Below the pieces are notes generated by a model, which ran no database searches, was not told the DNA's origin, and was given only the letters and a program-made list of their open reading frames with translations. A stretch of 64,000 nucleotides of DNA. Origin: Nonomuraea jabiensis (GTDB lineage Bacteria > Actinomycetota > Actinomycetes > Streptosporangiales > Streptosporangiaceae). Below are positions 16,027-24,524 of the stretch, piece after piece (position 1 is the stretch's first letter; every line of letters begins with the position of its first letter). The stretch spans positions 3,906,001-3,970,000 of the forward strand of contig NZ_JACHMB010000001.1 in NCBI RefSeq assembly GCF_014204795.1. Reading direction: 5' to 3'. The translations under genes were made by a program, and so were the position numbers.

Positions 16027-17781
16027 GTGGCCAGGGCCTTCCCATCGGTCCCGGCAGGAAAGCCGGTCAGGACCTACGCCGGCGCGGCGGTGGCCGCCGG
16101 CGTCGTGGTGCTGGTCGTCGTCCTGCGGTTCGGCGGGGCCATCAAGCCGGAGTTCCCCGGGTTGCCCACCGCCGGGCCGTTCACCGAGTGGGGGCTGCCC
16201 CTGGCCCGGTTCTGCTTCGACGCGTGCGCGCTCGGCTGCGTCGGCACGCTCACCGCCGCCCTCCTGGCCCCCGCCTCCTCGCCCGAGTCACGGTCCTGCC
16301 GCCGCGCGGCCGGCTGGTGGGCGCTCGGCTGGGCCCTGGCGACAGCGCTCAGCTACGTGCTCACCCTGTCCAACCTCATCCCGCTGCCCGCCGGCGACCT
16401 GCTCGCCTCGCCCGATCTGCTGGAGTTCGGCACCTCCATCCCGCAGACCCAGGCCCTGCTCGTGGTGCTGGCCGCCACCGCCGTCGCGGGCCTCACCTGG
16501 CGGCTGCCCCCGGCCGTCCGGCTGGCGGTCGCCGTGTTCGGCCTGCTGCCGCCCGCCTACGTCGGGCATGCCGCCTCCGCGGGCGACCACGACATCGCCG
16601 TCTCCGCCCTCATGGCGCACCTGGTGTCGGTGTCGGTCTGGGTCGGCGGCCTGGTCGCGGTGCTCGTCCACTTCCGCCGGTCCCAGGAGCTGCCGGCGGT
16701 GCTGCCCAGGTTCAGCGCGCTCGCCCTGTGCTGCTTCGCCGCCGTGGCCGTCTCGGGCGTGGCGAGCGCCTGGGTACGGCTGAGCGCCCCGTCCGACCTC
16801 TGGCAGAGCGCGTACGGGCAGCTCCTGCTGGCCAAGACCGCCGCCCTCGTGCTCCTGGGCCTGTTCGGCTGGACCCACCGCCGCCGCACGGTCGCCGGCA
16901 TCGCCGACCGGTCCGTCCGCCGGACCTTCGTCCGCCTGGCCACCGGCGAGGTGATCGTGATGGCGGCGGCCGTCGGGCTGGCCATCGGCCTGTCCCGCAC
17001 ACCGCCACCGCCCGGCGGCGGTGGCGGTCACGGCCAGTCCGCCCTGGAGTACGCGCTCGCCCCCGTCACCCCGGGAGCGCTGATCACCGAGGTCCGCCTG
17101 GACCCGACCGTCCTGATCCTCCTGATGCTGCCCGCGGTCGCCTACGCGGTCCACGCCCGCAGGGCGGCCTCCTGGCCCGCCGGCCGCGCGATCGTCTGGT
17201 ACGCGGGCCTGGCGCTGACGGCGCTGGTGCTGCTCGGTGGGGTCGGGAGCTACGCGCGGGCGATGCTGTCGGTCCACTCGGTCCAGCACGCGGTGCTCAC
17301 CGTCGTCGCCCCGCTCCTGCTCTGCCTGGGCGCCCCGTTCACCGTCGCCGGCCGGTACCGGTTCCTCGCGCATCCCGCCGTCTACTTCGGGGCGTTCGTC
17401 CTCCTCTACGGCACTCCCTGGTTGTCGTGGTCGCTGTCCGGCTACGCCCCTCACCTGCTCACCGAGCTCCTGTTCTTCGGCCTCGGCCTGCTGGTGTTCG
17501 GCGTCCTGACGGGGGCGGACCCGGGGACGTCGGGCGATCGGGCCCGCCTGCTGGCCGCCGTGACGCTGACCCACCTCGCCGTCGGGACGTACCTGCTGCT
17601 CGCGCCCCCGGTCGCGGCCGGCTGGATCTCCCTCGCGGCCCCGTCCGGCGCGCCCGGCGTCCTCGCCGACCAGCGCCTGGCCGGAGCCGTGGCGATGCTC
17701 CTGCCGCTGCCCGCGCTCGTCCTGCCGGCCGTGCGCGCGGCCGGCAGGGGGACCGCGGTGCTGGTGCGGGGCGGCCGTTGA
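16027..17781 (+). CDS. CopD-CtaG fusion, copper import/cytochrome oxidase assembly membrane protein
   Basis: 584 residues, about a dozen hydrophobic helices. The N-terminal part contains a CopD-like domain (LMAHLVSVSVWVGGLVAVLVHFRRS, FSALALCCFAAVAVSGVASAW). The C-terminal part is a Caa3_CtaG domain (SVHSVQHAVLTVVAPLLLCLGAPFTVAGR, LLTELLFFGLGLLVFGVLTGADPG). His residues in both parts fit copper transfer. It starts at GTG, 3 bp after the DUF305 gene. Such fusions are common in actinobacteria and thought to supply copper for oxidase assembly. Confidence 0.88.
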   Translation: MARAFPSVPAGKPVRTYAGAAVAAGVVVLVVVLRFGGAIKPEFPGLPTAGPFTEWGLPLARFCFDACALGCVGTLTAALLAPASSPESRSCRRAAGWWALGWALATALSYVLTLSNLIPLPAGDLLASPDLLEFGTSIPQTQALLVVLAATAVAGLTWRLPPAVRLAVAVFGLLPPAYVGHAASAGDHDIAVSALMAHLVSVSVWVGGLVAVLVHFRRSQELPAVLPRFSALALCCFAAVAVSGVASAWVRLSAPSDLWQSAYGQLLLAKTAALVLLGLFGWTHRRRTVAGIADRSVRRTFVRLATGEVIVMAAAVGLAIGLSRTPPPPGGGGGHGQSALEYALAPVTPGALITEVRLDPTVLILLMLPAVAYAVHARRAASWPAGRAIVWYAGLALTALVLLGGVGSYARAMLSVHSVQHAVLTVVAPLLLCLGAPFTVAGRYRFLAHPAVYFGAFVLLYGTPWLSWSLSGYAPHLLTELLFFGLGLLVFGVLTGADPGTSGDRARLLAAVTLTHLAVGTYLLLAPPVAAGWISLAAPSGAPGVLADQRLAGAVAMLLPLPALVLPAVRAAGRGTAVLVRGGR

Positions 17782-17797
17782 TGCCAAGCTCGGTGAG

Positions 17798-18301
17798 ATG
17801 CGCATCACGTTGGTGAACGGCGACATCACCGAGCAGCGGGTGGACGCCGTCGTGAACGCCGCCAACTCCTCCCTCATGGGCGGCGGAGGCGTGGACGGCG
17901 CCATTCACCGCCGCGGCGGTCCGGAGATCCTCGAGGCGTGCCGGAAGCTGCGTGCCGGCCACTACGGCAAGGGGCTGGCCACCGGACAGGCGGTCGCGAC
18001 GACGGCCGGGCGCCTGCCCGCGAAGTGGGTGATCCACACGATCGGGCCGGTGTACTCCATGTCGGTGGACCGTTCGGAGCTGCTGGCCTCCTGCTACCGG
18101 GAGTCGCTGCGGGTGGCCGACTCGCTGGAGGCCAGGTCGGTGGCCTTCCCCGCGATCTCGACCGGGATCTACGGCTGGCCCATGGACGACGCCGCGCGGA
18201 TCGCCCTGGACACGGTGCGGCAGGCGGACACGTCCGTGGAGGACGTCCGCTTCGTGCTGTTCGACAGCGCGGCCTACGCCGTCTTCGAGGCGCGCCTCTA
18301 A
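17798..18301 (+). CDS. Macro-domain ADP-ribose/O-acetyl-ADP-ribose hydrolase
   Basis: 167 residues, MacroD type: VNGDITEQRVDAVVNAANSSL, GGGGVDGAIHRRGG and FPAISTGIYGWP are the ADP-ribose-binding loops in canonical form, including the catalytic Asn/Asp region. Known relatives deacetylate O-acetyl-ADP-ribose and remove mono-ADP-ribose. It lies 16 bp after ctaG and overlaps the convergent methyltransferase by 4 bp. Confidence 0.93.
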   Translation: MRITLVNGDITEQRVDAVVNAANSSLMGGGGVDGAIHRRGGPEILEACRKLRAGHYGKGLATGQAVATTAGRLPAKWVIHTIGPVYSMSVDRSELLASCYRESLRVADSLEARSVAFPAISTGIYGWPMDDAARIALDTVRQADTSVEDVRFVLFDSAAYAVFEARL

Positions 18302-19122
18302 GCGCGGGGATCCACCGCCGAGAACGGGAGGGTCAGCTCGCCGAGCCGCCACCGGGCCGGGCCGCCGAGCGGCGGCCGCCCGGAGACGGGCCAGGAGCCC
18401 GACAGCGCGCGTACGGAGGCCAGCCACCGCTGCCGCAGCCCATGGGCCCCGTACGGCGCGCTCACCGCCCACGCGTGGTCGAAGTCGCTCAGGAACGCAT
18501 GGATCCGCTCGCCCGGCACATTCCGGTGGATGAGGGTCTTCGGCAGCCGGTCGGCCAGGTCGGAAGGCCGCTCGAAGGCATCGAAACGGGCCGAGAACGT
18601 GATCGTCCGGGGTCCTTCCGGACAGAGCCCCACCCAGACCGCGCGCCGCCCGTTCTCGGACGAGGTCCCCTCGACCAGGACACCATCGGGGGCCAGCCGG
18701 CCTCTGAGCACGTCCCAGTAGTGCCACGCCTCGGCCTCGCCGTACTGCCTGAGGACGTTGAAGGCCCGCACCAGCGTCGGCGGGCGCGGGACGGGCAGCT
18801 CGAAGCCGCCCAGGCGGAAGCTCAGCCCCTCCCGCTCGTACGGCTTGGCCACCGCCACCCTGGCCGGGTCGATCTCGATCCCGACCACCTCGACGCCGGG
18901 AGCCACCCGGCGCAGGCGGGTGAACAGCTCCAGCGTCGTGGTGTGCGACGCGCCGTACCCGAGATCCACCACGAGGGGCCGCTCGGTGGCCCGCAGCAGC
19001 CGGCCGTGCGCGGCGGCGATCCAGCGGTCGGAGCGCCGCAGCCGGTTGTGCCCGGTCGTGCCCCTGGTGATGGCGCCGACCGGCCTGCCCCCCGCCTTGG
19101 CGGCCCCGGCCGGTCTAGCCAC
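18298..19122 (-). CDS. Class I SAM-dependent methyltransferase
   Basis: 274 residues. Motif I is LVVDLGYGASHTTTLELF, with motif II VEVVGIEIDPARV. The substrate cannot be read. The C-terminal half contains FLSDFDHAWAVSAPYGAHGLRQRW. The start lies 8 bp inside the end of the upstream SDR gene, so the two are coupled. Confidence 0.75.
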   Translation of the reverse strand: MARPAGAAKAGGRPVGAITRGTTGHNRLRRSDRWIAAAHGRLLRATERPLVVDLGYGASHTTTLELFTRLRRVAPGVEVVGIEIDPARVAVAKPYEREGLSFRLGGFELPVPRPPTLVRAFNVLRQYGEAEAWHYWDVLRGRLAPDGVLVEGTSSENGRRAVWVGLCPEGPRTITFSARFDAFERPSDLADRLPKTLIHRNVPGERIHAFLSDFDHAWAVSAPYGAHGLRQRWLASVRALSGSWPVSGRPPLGGPARWRLGELTLPFSAVDPRA

Positions 19123-19867
19123 TGACGCGGTGCACCTTGTGCTGGGCGGCCTGGGCCCGGGGGCGGATGATCATGCGGTCGATGTTCACGTGGGCGGGGC
19201 GGGTCACGCACCAGGCGATCGCGTCGGCCACGTCGTCGGAGGTCAGCGGGCCGGGCACGCCCTCGTAGACGCGCGCCGCGGCCGCCTCGTCCCCGCGGAA
19301 GCGGGTGACCGCGAACCCCTCGCTCCGCACCATGCCCGGCGCGATCTCCACGATCCGCACCGGCCGGCCGACCAGCTCCAGGCGGAGCGTCTCCACCATC
19401 GAGGTCTGCGCGTGCTTGGCCGCGACGTAGCCGCCGCCGCCCTCGTACGACACCAGGCCCGCCGTCGAGGTCACCATCACTAGCACGCCGTCGCCGGACT
19501 CGACGAGCTTGGGCACGAGCGCCTGGGTCATGCGCAGGGAGCCGAGCACGTTCACGTCGTACATCTGCTGCCAGTCATCCAGGTGCCCCTCCGCGACCGA
19601 TTCGAGGCCGAGGGCGCCACCGGCGTTGTTGACCAGCACGTCGCAGCGCTCCAGCGAGTCCGCCAGCGCGTCGACCGACTCCTGGGAGGTCACGTCCAAC
19701 GTCACCGGCCTGATCGAGGGCACCTCCGCGGCCAGCTTGTCGAGCCGCTCGCGCCGCCGCGCGCCCGCCACCACCTCGAAACCCTCGGCGGCGAGCCGCC
19801 GCGCGGTCGCCTCCCCGATCCCGCTGCTCGCCCCGGTCACCACAGCCGTTCTCCGCATGCCCCTCAT
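19115..19867 (-). CDS. SDR-family NAD(P)-dependent oxidoreductase
   Basis: 250 residues from ATG 19867, chosen because GGGAGGG lies about 8 nt upstream. It has TGASSGIGEATA (cofactor), NNAGG and the catalytic YxxxK as YVAAK, with the Ser in VTSTAG. Classical SDR with a substrate that cannot be deduced; closest to YdfG/serine-3-dehydrogenase-like clade-C SDRs by the TPGMV-like APGMVRSEGF motif. Confidence 0.9.
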   Translation of the reverse strand: MRGMRRTAVVTGASSGIGEATARRLAAEGFEVVAGARRRERLDKLAAEVPSIRPVTLDVTSQESVDALADSLERCDVLVNNAGGALGLESVAEGHLDDWQQMYDVNVLGSLRMTQALVPKLVESGDGVLVMVTSTAGLVSYEGGGGYVAAKHAQTSMVETLRLELVGRPVRIVEIAPGMVRSEGFAVTRFRGDEAAAARVYEGVPGPLTSDDVADAIAWCVTRPAHVNIDRMIIRPRAQAAQHKVHRVSG

Positions 19868-19928
19868 CCTGCCAGCCCTCCCAGGGGCGTTGACCACCGC
19901 CCTGAATACCTAGTTATGACCATGTGTC

Positions 19929-19955
19929 GGGAATGTCGCAAAAATTTGGATGGTT
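19929..19955 (+). promoter_or_regulatory. Sigma-R type promoter of mshA
   Basis: GGGAAT at 19929-19934 and GTT at 19953-19955 are separated by exactly 18 bp, the Streptomyces sigma-R consensus (GGGAAT-N18-GTT). The start codon of mshA is 26 bp downstream. Thiol-oxidative stress control of mycothiol genes by sigma-R is established in S. coelicolor, so the match is biologically coherent. Confidence 0.8.
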
Positions 19956-19980
19956 ATAAGCCGTCTGGAGGTGGTGTCGA

Positions 19981-21258
19981 GTGAGGCGACGACGGGTCAG
20001 CCGGGTCGCGACCATCAGCATGCACACATCGCCCCTGGACCAGCCCGGAACGGGCGACGCCGGAGGCATGAACGTGTACATCGTGGAGTCGGCCAAGCGG
20101 CTGGCTCACCTCGGCGTGGAAGTGGAGATCTTCACCCGGGCCACCGCCCGCGACCTCCCGCCCGTGGCCGAACTCGCCCCAGGCGTCCTCGTCCGCCACC
20201 TCACCGCGGGACCGTACGAGGAGATGGAGCGCAGCGAGCTGCCGAGCCAGCTCTGCGCGTTCCTGTCCGGGGTGCTGCGCACCGAGGCCATGTACGACCC
20301 GGGCCGCTACGACGTCATCCACTCCCACTACTGGCTCTCCGGCCAGGTCGGCTGGCTGGCCAAGGAGCGCTGGGGCGTGCCGCTCGTGCACACCATGCAC
20401 ACCATGGCCAAGGTCAAGAACCTCCTGCTCGCCCAGGGCGACAAGCCGGAGCCCAACGCCCGCGTGGTCGGCGAGGAGCAGGTCGTGCAGGTCGCCGACC
20501 GCCTCGTGGCCAACACCGTCGACGAGGCGCGCGAGCTGATCGACCTGTACGGCGCCGTCGAGGAGCGCGTCGCCGTCGTGAACCCGGGCGTCAACCTCAC
20601 CGTCTTCCAGCCCGCCTCGCAGGGCGCCGCCCGCCGCCGGCTCGGCCTGCCGCAGGACGCGCACGTCCTGCTCTTCGTGGGCCGCATCCAGCCGCTCAAG
20701 GCCCCGGACGTGCTGCTCCGCGCCGCCTCCAGGATGCTCATCGACGACCCGTCGCTGCGCGAGCGCCTGGTCGTGGTCTGCGTCGGCGGGCCCTCGGGCA
20801 ACGGTCTCGCCAGGCCGTCCCTGCTCACCGAACTGGCCGCCGAACTCGGCATCTCGGACGTCGTCCGCCTCGTGCCCCCTGCCCGGCAGGAGGAACTGGC
20901 CGACTGGTACCGGGCGGCCTCGGTGACGGTCGTGCCCTCGTACAGCGAGTCGTTCGGCCTCGTCGCCCTGGAGTCCCAGGCCTGCGGCACCCCCGTGGCG
21001 GCCGCCGCCGTGGGCGGGCTGCGCACCGCCGTCCGGGACGGCGTGTCGGGCCTCCTCGTGGACGGCCACGACCCGGCGCAGTGGGCCCAGGCCCTGCGCC
21101 GCTTCGTCGTCTCGCCGCGCTGGCGCGACTCGATGTCGGGGGGAGCCCGCGCGCACGCGGCGGCGTTCGGCTGGCAGGCGACCGCGTCCCGCCTGGTGGA
21201 GGTGTACGCGGGCGCCATCGCAAACCTCCACAAAACCCCCATCGCCCTGAACTTCTAG
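19981..21258 (+). CDS. mshA: D-inositol-3-phosphate N-acetylglucosaminyltransferase (mycothiol step 1)
   Basis: 425 residues from GTG 19981 with GGAGGTG 8 nt upstream. GT-B fold, GT4 family: MHTSPLDQPGTGDAGGMNVYI, VDVIHSHYWLSG-type motif (YDVIHSHYWLSGQVG), NPGVNLTVFQP, FVGRIQPLKAPDVLL, and the EX7E motif SYSESFGLVALESQACGTPVAA. It joins UDP-GlcNAc to inositol-3-phosphate. A sigma-R promoter precedes it. Length and motifs match actinobacterial MshA throughout. Confidence 0.96.
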   Translation: MRRRRVSRVATISMHTSPLDQPGTGDAGGMNVYIVESAKRLAHLGVEVEIFTRATARDLPPVAELAPGVLVRHLTAGPYEEMERSELPSQLCAFLSGVLRTEAMYDPGRYDVIHSHYWLSGQVGWLAKERWGVPLVHTMHTMAKVKNLLLAQGDKPEPNARVVGEEQVVQVADRLVANTVDEARELIDLYGAVEERVAVVNPGVNLTVFQPASQGAARRRLGLPQDAHVLLFVGRIQPLKAPDVLLRAASRMLIDDPSLRERLVVVCVGGPSGNGLARPSLLTELAAELGISDVVRLVPPARQEELADWYRAASVTVVPSYSESFGLVALESQACGTPVAAAAVGGLRTAVRDGVSGLLVDGHDPAQWAQALRRFVVSPRWRDSMSGGARAHAAAFGWQATASRLVEVYAGAIANLHKTPIALNF

Positions 21259-21318
21259 CCCTCTTCTGGCCCGACTTTTGTTCTGGTCTTGTGCTGGCGG
21301 CCTTCTATCCTTGTCGGC

Positions 21319-21798
21319 ATGCGCGATGTCGTCGAAGCCGCGCTCAAGGCCGCGGACGTCACCTACGACGAGCCGCGGCCGGGCGCTTTCCTGGTCAACC
21401 TGCCCGGGCAGCACAAGCTCGCCACCATGACGTGGTTGATCGTGGGGGAGCAGGCGCTGCACGTCGAGGCGTTCTTCTGCCGCCAGCCCGACGAGAACCA
21501 CGCCGAGTTCTACCGCTGGCTGCTCGGCAAGAACGGCGCCATGTACGGCGTGCACTTCTCACTCGACCCCGTGGGGGACGTCTACCTGGTGGGCCGGGTG
21601 CCCCTGGCCGCCGTCACGGAGGCGGAGGTGGACCGGCTGCTGGGATGCGTGCTGACGTACTCGGACGACTGGTTCGACCGGGCGCTGGAACTGGGGTTCG
21701 CCTCGTCGATCAGGCGCGAGTGGGAGTGGCGGGCCAAGCGCGGGGAGTCGCTGGCCAACCTGCAGGCGTTCGCCCGCTTCGCCGACCCGGACCGCTGA
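21319..21798 (+). CDS. YbjN-domain protein
   Basis: 159 residues, MRDVVEAALKAADVTYDEPRPGAFLVNLPGQHKL through YSDDWFDRALELGFASSIRREW. It matches YbjN (type III secretion chaperone-like fold), habitually encoded between mshA and gpm in actinomycetes. No enzymatic motif is present. The gene ends 23 bp before gpm. Confidence 0.85.
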   Translation: MRDVVEAALKAADVTYDEPRPGAFLVNLPGQHKLATMTWLIVGEQALHVEAFFCRQPDENHAEFYRWLLGKNGAMYGVHFSLDPVGDVYLVGRVPLAAVTEAEVDRLLGCVLTYSDDWFDRALELGFASSIRREWEWRAKRGESLANLQAFARFADPDR

Positions 21799-21821
21799 TC
21801 CCGGACCATAGGATTGGCGAT

Positions 21822-22565
21822 ATGGCGACTTTGGTGCTGCTTAGGCACGGCGAGAGTGACTGGAACGCGAAGGGCCTGTTCACCGGCTGGGTGGACGTGA
21901 GCCTCTCGGCCAAGGGTGAGGACGAGGCCCGCCGCGGCGGCAAGCTCCTCCAGGACGCCGGACTGCGCCCGGACATCGTCCACACCAGCCTGCTGACGAG
22001 GGCCATCCAGACGGCCCAGCTGGCGCTGGCGGAGGCCGACCTGCTCTGGCTGCCGGTGAAGCGGAGCTGGCGCCTCAACGAGCGCCACTACGGCGCCCTC
22101 CAGGGCAAGAACAAGGCCCAGACGCGCGAGGAGTTCGGCGACGAGCAGTTCATGCTGTGGCGCCGCTCGTACGACGTGCCCCCGCCCCCGATCGCGGACG
22201 GCGACGAGTTCTCCCAGGCCGGCGACCCCCGCTACGCCCTGCTTCCCCCGGAGCTGATGCCCCGTACGGAATGCCTGAAGGACGTGGTCGACCGCATGCT
22301 CCCGTACTGGTACGACTCGATCGTCCCCGACCTGTCGGCCGGCCGCACGGTCCTGGTGGCCGCCCACGGCAACTCCCTGCGGGCCCTGGTCAAGCACCTG
22401 GACGGGGTCGGCGACGAGGAGATCGCGGGCCTCAACATCCCGACGGGGATTCCGCTGCTGTACGACCTGGACTCCGACTTCCGGCCGCGGCGGGCGGGCG
22501 GCGAATACCTGGACCCGGACGCCGCCAAGGCCGCCATCGAAGCCGTCGCCAACCAGGGCCGCTGA
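21822..22565 (+). CDS. gpmA: 2,3-bisphosphoglycerate-dependent phosphoglycerate mutase
   Basis: 247 residues with LLRHGESDWNAKGLFTGW (catalytic His at residue 9), SLLTRAIQTA, WRLNERHYGALQGKNKAQ and the second catalytic His in VAAHGNSLRALVKHL. Interconverts 3- and 2-phosphoglycerate in glycolysis. Standard length. Confidence 0.96.
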   Translation: MATLVLLRHGESDWNAKGLFTGWVDVSLSAKGEDEARRGGKLLQDAGLRPDIVHTSLLTRAIQTAQLALAEADLLWLPVKRSWRLNERHYGALQGKNKAQTREEFGDEQFMLWRRSYDVPPPPIADGDEFSQAGDPRYALLPPELMPRTECLKDVVDRMLPYWYDSIVPDLSAGRTVLVAAHGNSLRALVKHLDGVGDEEIAGLNIPTGIPLLYDLDSDFRPRRAGGEYLDPDAAKAAIEAVANQGR

Positions 22566-22597
22566 AAGCTCGGCCTTCCGCTCCTTGGCGCTTCGCG

Positions 22598-22765
22598 CTC
22601 GGGGCTTCAGACAGCGCTTCCCAGGGGGCTTTCGCCCCCTTCGACCCCCGAAAGGCGTGGTCTTCGCAGGCGGGACGCGCTTCGCGCGAAGGGGCTCAGG
22701 CTGTGTCGTGTGGGGGCACGCCCCCACACCCCCGGCGAGGGGACTCCCGTCCCCTCGCGCTCCCC
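22598..22765. repeat. Interspersed palindromic repeat, copy 1
   Basis: 168 bp composed of successive short palindromes (AGGGGGCTTTCGCCCCCT, GTGGGGGCACGCCCCCAC, GAGGGGACTCCCGTCCCCTC). It is repeated in inverted orientation at 24525-24694 with about 90% identity by eye. It starts 32 bp after gpm. Nothing in it is coding. It resembles REP/BIME-like intergenic families of large actinomycete genomes. Confidence 0.85.
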
Positions 22766-22911
22766 TTGCCTGAGCCCTCTCGGTATCGATGGTGGGCGGG
22801 CATGATGGTTCGACGTGCGGGCGCATCCGCGTCATCCCGGTCTACCGAGTGGCCGGGATCATGGACCCTTCGCGGCGACAGGTCGCGTGCTGGCAGGAAG
22901 GGATGGCAGGC

Positions 22912-23187
22912 ATGAGCGAACATCGCGAGACGACCGGCCGATGCTATGCGTGCAAGCGCACATTCAGCTTCGACCCGAAAGAAGTCGTAACTTTCCTGAT
23001 CGATCCCGAGACCCACATGCCGCCAGGGATCACGTTCCTGGGCTCTCTTCGTCCGGCCAAACCGGAAGCCGTGGCCAGGTCTGTTGACGAGCCCATCTGC
23101 CCTGACTGCGTGACCAAGGCGAAGCAGTACAGCGAGGAGGGCGGATCGGGCCGCTCCTGGGACAGCTGGCCGCCGAGCAGCAATTGA
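22912..23187 (+). CDS. Small putative zinc-binding protein, unknown function
   Basis: 91 residues, MSEHRETTGRCYACKRTFSFDPKEVVTFLIDPETHMPPG. Two CxxC pairs (CYAC at about 11-14, CPDC near 65) suggest one structural zinc. ATG 22912 has GGAAGGGA about 11 nt upstream. No enzymatic motif. Lies inside the segment bounded by the inverted repeats. Confidence 0.6.
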   Translation: MSEHRETTGRCYACKRTFSFDPKEVVTFLIDPETHMPPGITFLGSLRPAKPEAVARSVDEPICPDCVTKAKQYSEEGGSGRSWDSWPPSSN

Positions 23188-23281
23188 GCCCTCGTGGTTT
23201 CGTGATCGTTTGTGCAGGCATGAGGAGGCCCCAACAGTCCATCGGACCGTCGGCGCCGCGACGAGAACCCTTGCCGTTCGG

Positions 23282-24088
23282 TCAGGTTCCACTGCGTTGT
23301 CCGGACACATGGTCGAGCCATTGCTTGAGGACCGCCGGGTTCTGTGCCACGTTCCAGCGCTGCAGGAACGAGCGGTCAGGCACCTCGATGTCCGCCATGA
23401 CCAGGCCCGGTTCGTCCGCTTGCGCCGCGGCGACGATCCGGCCATCCGGGGCGATGATCCGAGTCGCCCCGCCGCCCTCGCGCCCACCAGCCGTGCCGGA
23501 GACATCGGCCGCGATCACCCAGCAGTCGTTCTCCACCGCCCGCGCTATGAGCGTGGACCGGGTCCTGACCGCCCAACCGCGAGTGACCTCCACGGGCAGG
23601 TCGTTGTTGAGCGGGCAAGCCAGGATGCGGGCGCCGGCCAGGGCCAGGAGGCGGGCCGGCTCGACGAGGTTGGCGTCGTTGCAGATCACGACGCCGAAGG
23701 CATGGCCTTCCTGGCGATACAGGGGCAGATCCGCGCCCGGGCTGAAGGCCGGTTCGCGGGGAAAGAGCTTGCGGGTGACCTCGCCGACCAGCCGCCCGGC
23801 GCGCACGACCGCCGCTGAGCTGTGCAACCGCCCGCCGGCTGAGAGCTCGGTGAAACCGGCGACGACGGTCATCGTGGGTGGGCAATCCCGCAGAGCAGAG
23901 ATCAGGTGTGCGTACGGGGGAGACAGCGCGACGGCCTCGGCGGCCGGTTTGTCCGGCGGCATGCCGCCGGAGTAGCACTCTGGCAGGACGAGCAGCTCCA
24001 CTCCGGCTCGTTCGCACTGATCGATCACCCGTGGGAGGTCACCGGCCGCCGATCCCGCGAGCTCCGCCTGGAGCGCTGCCACTCTCAT
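23282..24088 (-). CDS. Carbon-nitrogen hydrolase (nitrilase superfamily)
   Basis: 268 residues, MRVAALQAELAGSAAGDLPRV, with the Glu-Lys-Cys triad recognisable: VELLVLPECYSGG (Glu), TRKLFPREPAFSPG (Lys) and FGVVICNDANLVEPARLLA (Cys). Such enzymes are amidases or nitrilases; substrate unknown. ATG 24088 overlaps by ATGA the end of a degenerate ORF encoded upstream. The gene lies between two inverted ~170-bp repeats and interrupts the usual gpm-to-phoU neighbourhood. Confidence 0.85.
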   Translation of the reverse strand: MRVAALQAELAGSAAGDLPRVIDQCERAGVELLVLPECYSGGMPPDKPAAEAVALSPPYAHLISALRDCPPTMTVVAGFTELSAGGRLHSSAAVVRAGRLVGEVTRKLFPREPAFSPGADLPLYRQEGHAFGVVICNDANLVEPARLLALAGARILACPLNNDLPVEVTRGWAVRTRSTLIARAVENDCWVIAADVSGTAGGREGGGATRIIAPDGRIVAAAQADEPGLVMADIEVPDRSFLQRWNVAQNPAVLKQWLDHVSGQRSGT

Positions 24089-24348
24089 TCGGCGGCGCCC
24101 ATGAAGTGCTTGCGAACGGCGTGGACGTCTTGCGCTCGTAGTCCTGCCGCCCGGGGCGCCAGTAGCTGTGTGCACATGTCGCCATGGTTGCGTGCATCGA
24201 CGACCGTCCGGACGCCAGGCGTGACAACAGCCGACCATCCTGCGGCCGTGAGCCGCTTTGGGGGATCCGGCCGGACCACTGCATCCCGCCGGACCACTGC
24301 ATCCCGCCGGACCACTGCATCCCGCTGGATCATCCAGCCACCGGTCAC
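24085..24348 (-). pseudogene. Internally deleted tyrosine-phosphatase-like remnant
   Basis: An 87-codon frame whose middle (LTAAGWSAVVTPGVRTVVDA-R) matches the N-terminal block of actinobacterial Tyr/Ser phosphatases (usually RLTAAGW..L..HGVRTVIDLRN). It then jumps to GLRAQDVHAVRKHFMGAAE, like the C-terminal end of such proteins. The region with the catalytic HCxxGKDR is absent. The N-terminal third is translated 18-bp tandem repeats. Stop and nitrilase start overlap (ATGA). It may still provide translational coupling. Confidence 0.45.
24273..24326. repeat. Three tandem 18-bp repeats
   Basis: GGACCACTGCATCCCGCC three times in direct tandem (the last copy ends GCT). The unit length is a multiple of three, so the array leaves frames open on both strands. 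No spacer structure, so not CRISPR. Confidence 0.85.
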
Positions 24349-24524
24349 TGGGATGCGGCCGAGGTCGCGAATACAGGCTCAAAAGCCAACCCGACGACGG
24401 AACGCGACCGGTAGCCGGAGGCGTTTGACCCCGGCCCGTGAAATGGATGTGCGGCTGGCTCTGGGATGCCGTCTCTCGACTGCGACACGGCCTGCCATGA
24501 CGGGTCGCATGATGGCCAAGTTCC

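Noticed and set aside
19916..19984. 22-codon ORF (MTMCRECRKNLDGYKPSGGGVE) overlapping the mshA start, looking like a Cys-containing leader peptide.
   Set aside because: It spans the sigma-R promoter itself, so most of it would lie upstream of the transcript start; its AT-rich codons are explained by promoter DNA.
24273..24326. Short tandem repeats considered as a CRISPR array.
   Set aside because: Units are directly adjacent with no spacers, only three copies and no cas genes.
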